Positions 49,237-52,813 of a stretch of 52,813 bases of DNA are shown here, piece after piece. The notes under the pieces were generated by a model. That model ran no database searches, was not told the origin of the DNA, and saw nothing but the letters and a program-made list of their open reading frames with translations. Both the position numbers and the translations under genes were made by a program. Source of the DNA: Cyanobium sp. Morenito 9A2 (GTDB lineage Bacteria > Cyanobacteriota > Cyanobacteriia > PCC-6307 > Cyanobiaceae); contig NZ_JAGQBJ010000016.1 of assembly GCF_024345575.1 (NCBI RefSeq), positions 1 through 52,813 of the forward strand. Reading direction: 5' to 3'. Numbering within the stretch: the first letter of the stretch is position 1; each line of letters opens with the position of its first letter.

Positions 49237-50841
49237 CTAAAAGTTTGCCTGTGCAATTACCTGCACTCCGCTAACAATTCGCTCCGCCTTTGCCTTCGTT
49301 ATATTCTTTAATCCATGAACGACTTCATTGCGAATCATCAGCCAGTCTTGAACCTCTCTAATAGGCGTATCTCGCAAGAGTCCTTGACTTTCGGCATGAT
49401 GCAGTAGATCCCGCAGTGTGACAGCCCTAGGTGACGATACGGCAGGCATGTCAACGCGCCTTCTCAGAACGCTTTCTAAGAGCGAAATTGCCGAGATAAC
49501 TGCGGCGCGATTCTCCCCTGCCGCAAGTAGTCGTGAGGGTTCTGCAAGTAGCGTTGGGCGCAGGTCCTCCGCAGCAGCTCTGAGCCATTCGTGAACTGAT
49601 TCAAGGAAGGCGTCGGGTTCTTCCAGGTTTACATCGGGTCTTTGAATGTAGAGGTAGCTTGCAAGGTCACTTGGGAGTCGCGTGCCTTGCTGCCCAATTA
49701 GCAAGATCCTTCCAGCTGGCAGTCTTCGGATACCGAATCGAAACTCGGCGAGTGTGAACTCCGAAGATGCGTCGACAATCATTAGCAGAGACCTGCCAAT
49801 TAGAGCGTCAACCTTCGGCAGTATCGTGTCACCGGGTGTTACTACGTCGTCAGCGGTTACCGGGACGAATCCATGTTGCCTCACAAGCGGAAAAACTCGC
49901 TCACGATAAAACGAGTGCAATGATAGTGGAACCGCGACAAAGCAAAGGCGCGTCAGTGCGTCTACAGGCAAAGACAGTTCGCGGAGCGACTGTTCCTCTT
50001 TGACTTGGCTCGACGGGATGACAGCAGCTTGCCAATAGTCGCGAAGTTCTTTAAAAGCATCGGCCAAGACGTCACCGTACTTGGACTTGCCCAACGGCAG
50101 GTTGATGATCTTGACGCCTCGGCGGTCGAACCGAGAGACATCTGTTGGTTTGGCGCCAACGGCGAGTGCGTATGCCATGCGACGCGACCTTCCGAGACGT
50201 TCCCCGACGATTTGCCAAACTTGACGGAAATCTGGATCGTCAAGACTGTACCCGACAAGCACTGCCGTTCTTGTGATTAGTAGATTGGCCAAATATGTCG
50301 CGAGCATCGGATACTTGTCCAGAAATCGATCGTAATCAGTTTCTGTCGCAATCAATCTCGCTGGATGACGGAGGTCGCCGTGCAGCTTCAGTAAAGATAC
50401 TCCCGAATCCCGGACGTTTATCGAAAGTTGCTCTTCGTCGACTAGCGGTGTGCAATTCCGTGGGATACTCTCGTATTGCCGCTCAAGCAGAAAGTCGAAG
50501 TTCGTCGTGCAGACGAGGTCGAACGGCACTGAGCAGAAGGCTTGGTGAGCGTTGCCAGGCCTCGATTCCGTTATGAGGAGCGCTTCGGACAAGCGCTCAA
50601 TTAGTTTAGGCCTTCCGAACTCGTGCTCGAAGGCAGATATTGCGTCGAGCGCACCTGTTGACGAGTAATCACCGAGTTCTCCCGCCAAATCACTCCCCAG
50701 GTCAGCCCAAAGTGGCATCTGCTTGCCGTCAGGCAGTATTGCATTTTTGGAGAAACCGGCGCCAATGATCGGCAGCCAGCGCCCGGCAACGAGGTCGTCG
50801 AGGAGAGGCTTGGGGAAGTGTTGGAGGTATTTTGTTGCCAT
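49237..50841 (-). CDS. SIR2 / TIR-like / HEPN three-domain protein
   Basis: A 534-residue protein. SIR2 NAD-binding domain: GAGFS (27-31), TTNFD (112-116) and KLHGD (H154), then GYSLDDPDF (197-205). Middle domain (about 295-400): a TIR/deoxyribosyltransferase-like fold (LCFVAVPLSLHSFYRERVF, then LIGRSLLMIVDASSEFTLAE, with D357 and E366 as candidates). C-terminal HEPN-like helices with R504-N-E-V-V-H509, the RX4H RNase motif. Such combinations suggest an abortive-infection toxin that depletes NAD and/or cleaves RNA. It starts 26 bases from one attC-like site and stops 10 bases before the next: it is a gene cassette. Domain calls are from motifs only. Confidence 0.82.
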   Translation of the reverse strand: MATKYLQHFPKPLLDDLVAGRWLPIIGAGFSKNAILPDGKQMPLWADLGSDLAGELGDYSSTGALDAISAFEHEFGRPKLIERLSEALLITESRPGNAHQAFCSVPFDLVCTTNFDFLLERQYESIPRNCTPLVDEEQLSINVRDSGVSLLKLHGDLRHPARLIATETDYDRFLDKYPMLATYLANLLITRTAVLVGYSLDDPDFRQVWQIVGERLGRSRRMAYALAVGAKPTDVSRFDRRGVKIINLPLGKSKYGDVLADAFKELRDYWQAAVIPSSQVKEEQSLRELSLPVDALTRLCFVAVPLSLHSFYRERVFPLVRQHGFVPVTADDVVTPGDTILPKVDALIGRSLLMIVDASSEFTLAEFRFGIRRLPAGRILLIGQQGTRLPSDLASYLYIQRPDVNLEEPDAFLESVHEWLRAAAEDLRPTLLAEPSRLLAAGENRAAVISAISLLESVLRRRVDMPAVSSPRAVTLRDLLHHAESQGLLRDTPIREVQDWLMIRNEVVHGLKNITKAKAERIVSGVQVIAQANF

Positions 50842-50867
50842 GTGCCGTCAAAGGACCTTGCTATGCT

Positions 50868-50955
50868 GCCTAACGCTCTAGATCAGAAGCGGGCATGGGT
50901 GAATGTGCAATGGGAAAAACCCACTGCTCCCGTCTTCTGGATCTGATTGTTGGGC
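50868..50955 (-). repeat. attC-like recombination site 2
   Basis: An 88-bp site of the same family: GCCCAAC at its minus-strand start (50955-50949) and GTTAGGC at its end (50874-50868). The arms CCAGAAGACGGG and CCCGCTTCTG pair with extrahelical bases, and the centre is unrelated to site 1. It separates the SIR2 cassette from the DUF1254-type cassette, and the SIR2 gene starts 26 bases beyond it. Confidence 0.82.
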
Positions 50956-50999
50956 CCTTGGGCTTGTCGTGGACTCGTGATGGTGCAGCAGCAAGCACG

Positions 51000-52415
51000 C
51001 TATTGAACCTTATTGATAATGGGCGGCGTCCAGGTGGCGTTCAGGATGGAGGGGGTCTTGTCCTTAGGCCAGTACATGCGCAGCATCGGGATGAACTCAC
51101 CTGAAGGAGCAGGTAGCCAGTTTGACTCCTTGTCCTTGCCCGGCGAATCCTTCTGGAAGTAAAGCGTGATCGAGCCGTCGGGGTTCGCCTTCAGATTGTC
51201 GCGCGGGCTGACGGTGAACTTGTTCAGCGGGTTTGGAACGAACCACCAGCCCTGGTCGATCATGTACATCGTGATCGACCAAAAGCCGTTGACAGGTGGT
51301 GTCTGTCCCTTTGAAAAGGTCAGTGTGTACTTGTTGGCACCAGTGAGCTTGGTCCCTGTGCTGTCAACAAGCGTGTATGGATAGACTGCGTCGTCCTGCA
51401 GGTTTGCCGGCCAGCCAAAGGCTGCGACGACCGCACGCTTCATATAATTGGTTCCGTACTGGCCCAATCCTTTGGTGATCTGCCAGCCGTCGACCATCGC
51501 GCCAAGACTCTTCTGGTTGGCATTGATCCTGTCGAGCGCAGTCTGGGGCAGATCCTTTAATGCAGATTGCGCGGCAGGGTCGAGCTTGCTCAACGAGAAG
51601 GGCTTGCACGGTTTTAAACCGATTCTGGCGAAGCGCGCCAGCGCCAGCGCATCTGCCGCATAGGCGGGCGAATCCGTGCACATGCGCTTGCTCAGCCAGT
51701 TGAAGTAGCCCTCGGTACCCATCGCCAGGATCACGGCCTGCGGCTTGTCGGTCATCGAAATGCCAGGATTCGCATCAACCGGAGGTGCGACGGGCGTGTA
51801 CGACTTACCCCAGGCCGACAAGGGAGTGATTTTGTACTGCGCCTGCAACGCGTTGGTGGCCTTGTAGTCGGCCTCGGTGCCGTTGGCATAGGTGCGGCCA
51901 AGGATCACCACATAGCGCGACGCCGCTGGGATGTGCTTCATCCCGTTGGGCACCTTGCCTTTCCAGGCCGGGCCTGTGATCAGGTAGTTGGCGGCCTTGC
52001 TGTCGCCGGTGCGGGTGCCCGGGCTCGCGAAGATCGTCATCCACAGGTCGACCATCGGGAACAGGTGGAAGCGATCGCCCATGTCCGGATGGCTGAAGAC
52101 CTGCGGCTCCTTCAGGTCGAGCCAGGCGATCGAGTAGAGCGTGTCGGCATTCGGCGCCGACACGCCGCGGTAGTCTGCCGGCGGATACCGCTTGACGTTG
52201 AGAAATTGATTCAGCGGCGCCTTGAGCTCGGTGGGCTTGGCGACGTTGGACATCTGGATCCGCGTCACGTCAGTGGTGACGAGGGAATAGCCGTAGACAT
52301 AAGCATCGGTCGCGATGGCGACAGCCTCCTGCGGCGACACTGATGCAGTGGCCGCTATGGGGGCAGTTGCCATTGCCAGCATCGCAGCTGCCAATGACAG
52401 GGTTGGCTTGCGCAT
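51000..52415 (-). CDS. Secreted DUF1254/DUF1214-type protein
   Basis: A 471-residue protein with a Sec signal peptide (MRKPTLSLAAAMLAMATAP, cleavage near ATASV). The N-terminal DUF1254 domain (VAIATDAYVYGYSLVTTDVT, then RGVSAPNADTLYSIAWLDL) and C-terminal DUF1214 domain (FWSITMYMIDQGWWFVPNPL, then WLPAPSGEFIPMLRMYWP) match a family of periplasmic proteins of unknown activity. Length and domain order are normal. It has a 186-bp leader after the attC-like site 3. It ends 44 bases before attC site 2, so it is the second cassette. A large secreted protein is unusual for a cassette. Confidence 0.9.
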   Translation of the reverse strand: MRKPTLSLAAAMLAMATAPIAATASVSPQEAVAIATDAYVYGYSLVTTDVTRIQMSNVAKPTELKAPLNQFLNVKRYPPADYRGVSAPNADTLYSIAWLDLKEPQVFSHPDMGDRFHLFPMVDLWMTIFASPGTRTGDSKAANYLITGPAWKGKVPNGMKHIPAASRYVVILGRTYANGTEADYKATNALQAQYKITPLSAWGKSYTPVAPPVDANPGISMTDKPQAVILAMGTEGYFNWLSKRMCTDSPAYAADALALARFARIGLKPCKPFSLSKLDPAAQSALKDLPQTALDRINANQKSLGAMVDGWQITKGLGQYGTNYMKRAVVAAFGWPANLQDDAVYPYTLVDSTGTKLTGANKYTLTFSKGQTPPVNGFWSITMYMIDQGWWFVPNPLNKFTVSPRDNLKANPDGSITLYFQKDSPGKDKESNWLPAPSGEFIPMLRMYWPKDKTPSILNATWTPPIINKVQ

Positions 52416-52601
52416 GTGTTTGCCCTGTGGTGTTAGTTGACGTAGGCTATTTGCATGAAACTAGCCTGAGTCCATACAAGGAATCCAATACTTCAAAGAT
52501 TGTCACGCTATCGGGGGTGACCCGGCTATGCATCGGGAACCAACGTGTTCATTTGAGCCAATAATCCTTCTCAAGGAATGGCTGCTTCTGATTGTCTTGT
52601 C

Positions 52602-52688
52602 GCCCAACGCTCCAGATCAGAAGCGGGCAAGAGAGCAAAGGATGCACAGGCAATCTACGCTCCCGTCTTCTGTATCTGGATGTTAGTC
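52602..52688 (-). repeat. attC-like recombination site 3
   Basis: An 87-bp site of the same family: minus-strand start GACTAAC (52688-52682) and end GTTGGGC (52608-52602), with arms that again contain CAGAAGACGGGAGC and GCCCGCTTCTGATC. The start 7-mer departs from RYYYAAC at one position. It bounds the DUF1254-type cassette on the right; a third cassette extends beyond the window. Confidence 0.8.
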
Positions 52689-52695
52689 CGCGCCA

Positions 52696-52813
52696 TCATG
52701 CCTGCACATTGCGGATCAACCCTGAATGCCATGCAACAAAACCCGCGACGTTGATGGCCACTGTGACCCAGAAGATAGCCACGAAGTTTGACTTGGAACA
52801 CTTGTGGCGCAGT
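52696..52813 (-). CDS. C-terminal end of a membrane protein in a third cassette
   Basis: The last 38 codons of a minus-strand gene that enters from the right edge and stops at 52696. The sequence (NFVAIFWVTVAINVAGFVAW) is a single membrane helix with a short polar tail. It stops eight bases before attC site 3, as a cassette gene should. Family cannot be determined from this fragment. Confidence 0.65.
   Translation of the reverse strand, partial: LRHKCSKSNFVAIFWVTVAINVAGFVAWHSGLIRNVQA

Noticed and set aside
1-52813. CRISPR array or cas genes
   Set aside because: No regularly spaced direct repeats of 25-40 bp and no Cas-like protein were seen. The attC-like sites are spaced 1.7 kb apart and are inverted repeats.

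Overview
The window looks like chromosome from a high-GC unicellular cyanobacterium, most likely of the Cyanobium/Synechococcus group. The evidence is chlorophyll synthase (chlG), plant-type ferredoxin (petF), the phylloquinone methyltransferase menG/ubiE, cyanobacterial AbrB regulators, and small cyanobacterial families such as DUF1651 and DUF2862. The lineage is inferred from gene content only; no rRNA gene is present.

Layout. 1-7600 is gene-poor. It holds a transposase fragment at the left edge, a flavin reductase, a CDF metal transporter, petF, one intact and one dead cyAbrB gene, a decayed SemiSWEET gene and a peroxiredoxin-like gene. 7600-20900 is dense core genome: an alkyltransferase-like DNA-repair protein and rsmB; PBP1A, chlG and a DUF2862 gene; hisF, menG, two tandem EAL genes, glyQ, a LysM protein and comEC.

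20942-28100 is a genomic island. A tyrosine integrase lies just downstream of tRNA-Ser(CGA). It is followed by an AlpA-type regulator, a DUF6508 protein and a compact MerR / vWA / metallophosphatase module whose promoter has a MerR-type operator, then a serine recombinase. 28100-34230 returns to small cyanobacterial genes: a second cyAbrB, DUF1651, a thiamine-binding protein, a LysR gene with divergent CDGSH and extradiol dioxygenase genes, a HicB-like protein and DUF4236.

34455-46360 is a 12-kb plus-strand operon that looks like a phage-defence locus. It encodes an SNF2 helicase with a DUF3883 end, a VapBC-like pair, a DUF1156 DNA methyltransferase, a DUF499 ATPase with an N-terminal HEPN domain, a glycine-rich membrane protein and a coiled-coil protein. 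An ArdC-like remnant follows. Two related ~142-bp elements with terminal inverted repeats (26785-26926 and 46879-47021, opposite orientations) bracket this stretch.

49142-52813 is an integron-type gene-cassette array read on the minus strand. Three attC-like sites separate a SIR2 / TIR-like / HEPN protein (probable antiphage effector), a secreted DUF1254-type protein and the end of a third cassette. No integron integrase lies inside the window; by polarity it would be beyond the right edge.

The strongest leads are the cassette array with its three-domain SIR2 protein, the extended helicase-DUF1156-DUF499 operon with two unassigned terminal genes, the MerR-vWA-phosphatase module and the pair of MITE-like elements.
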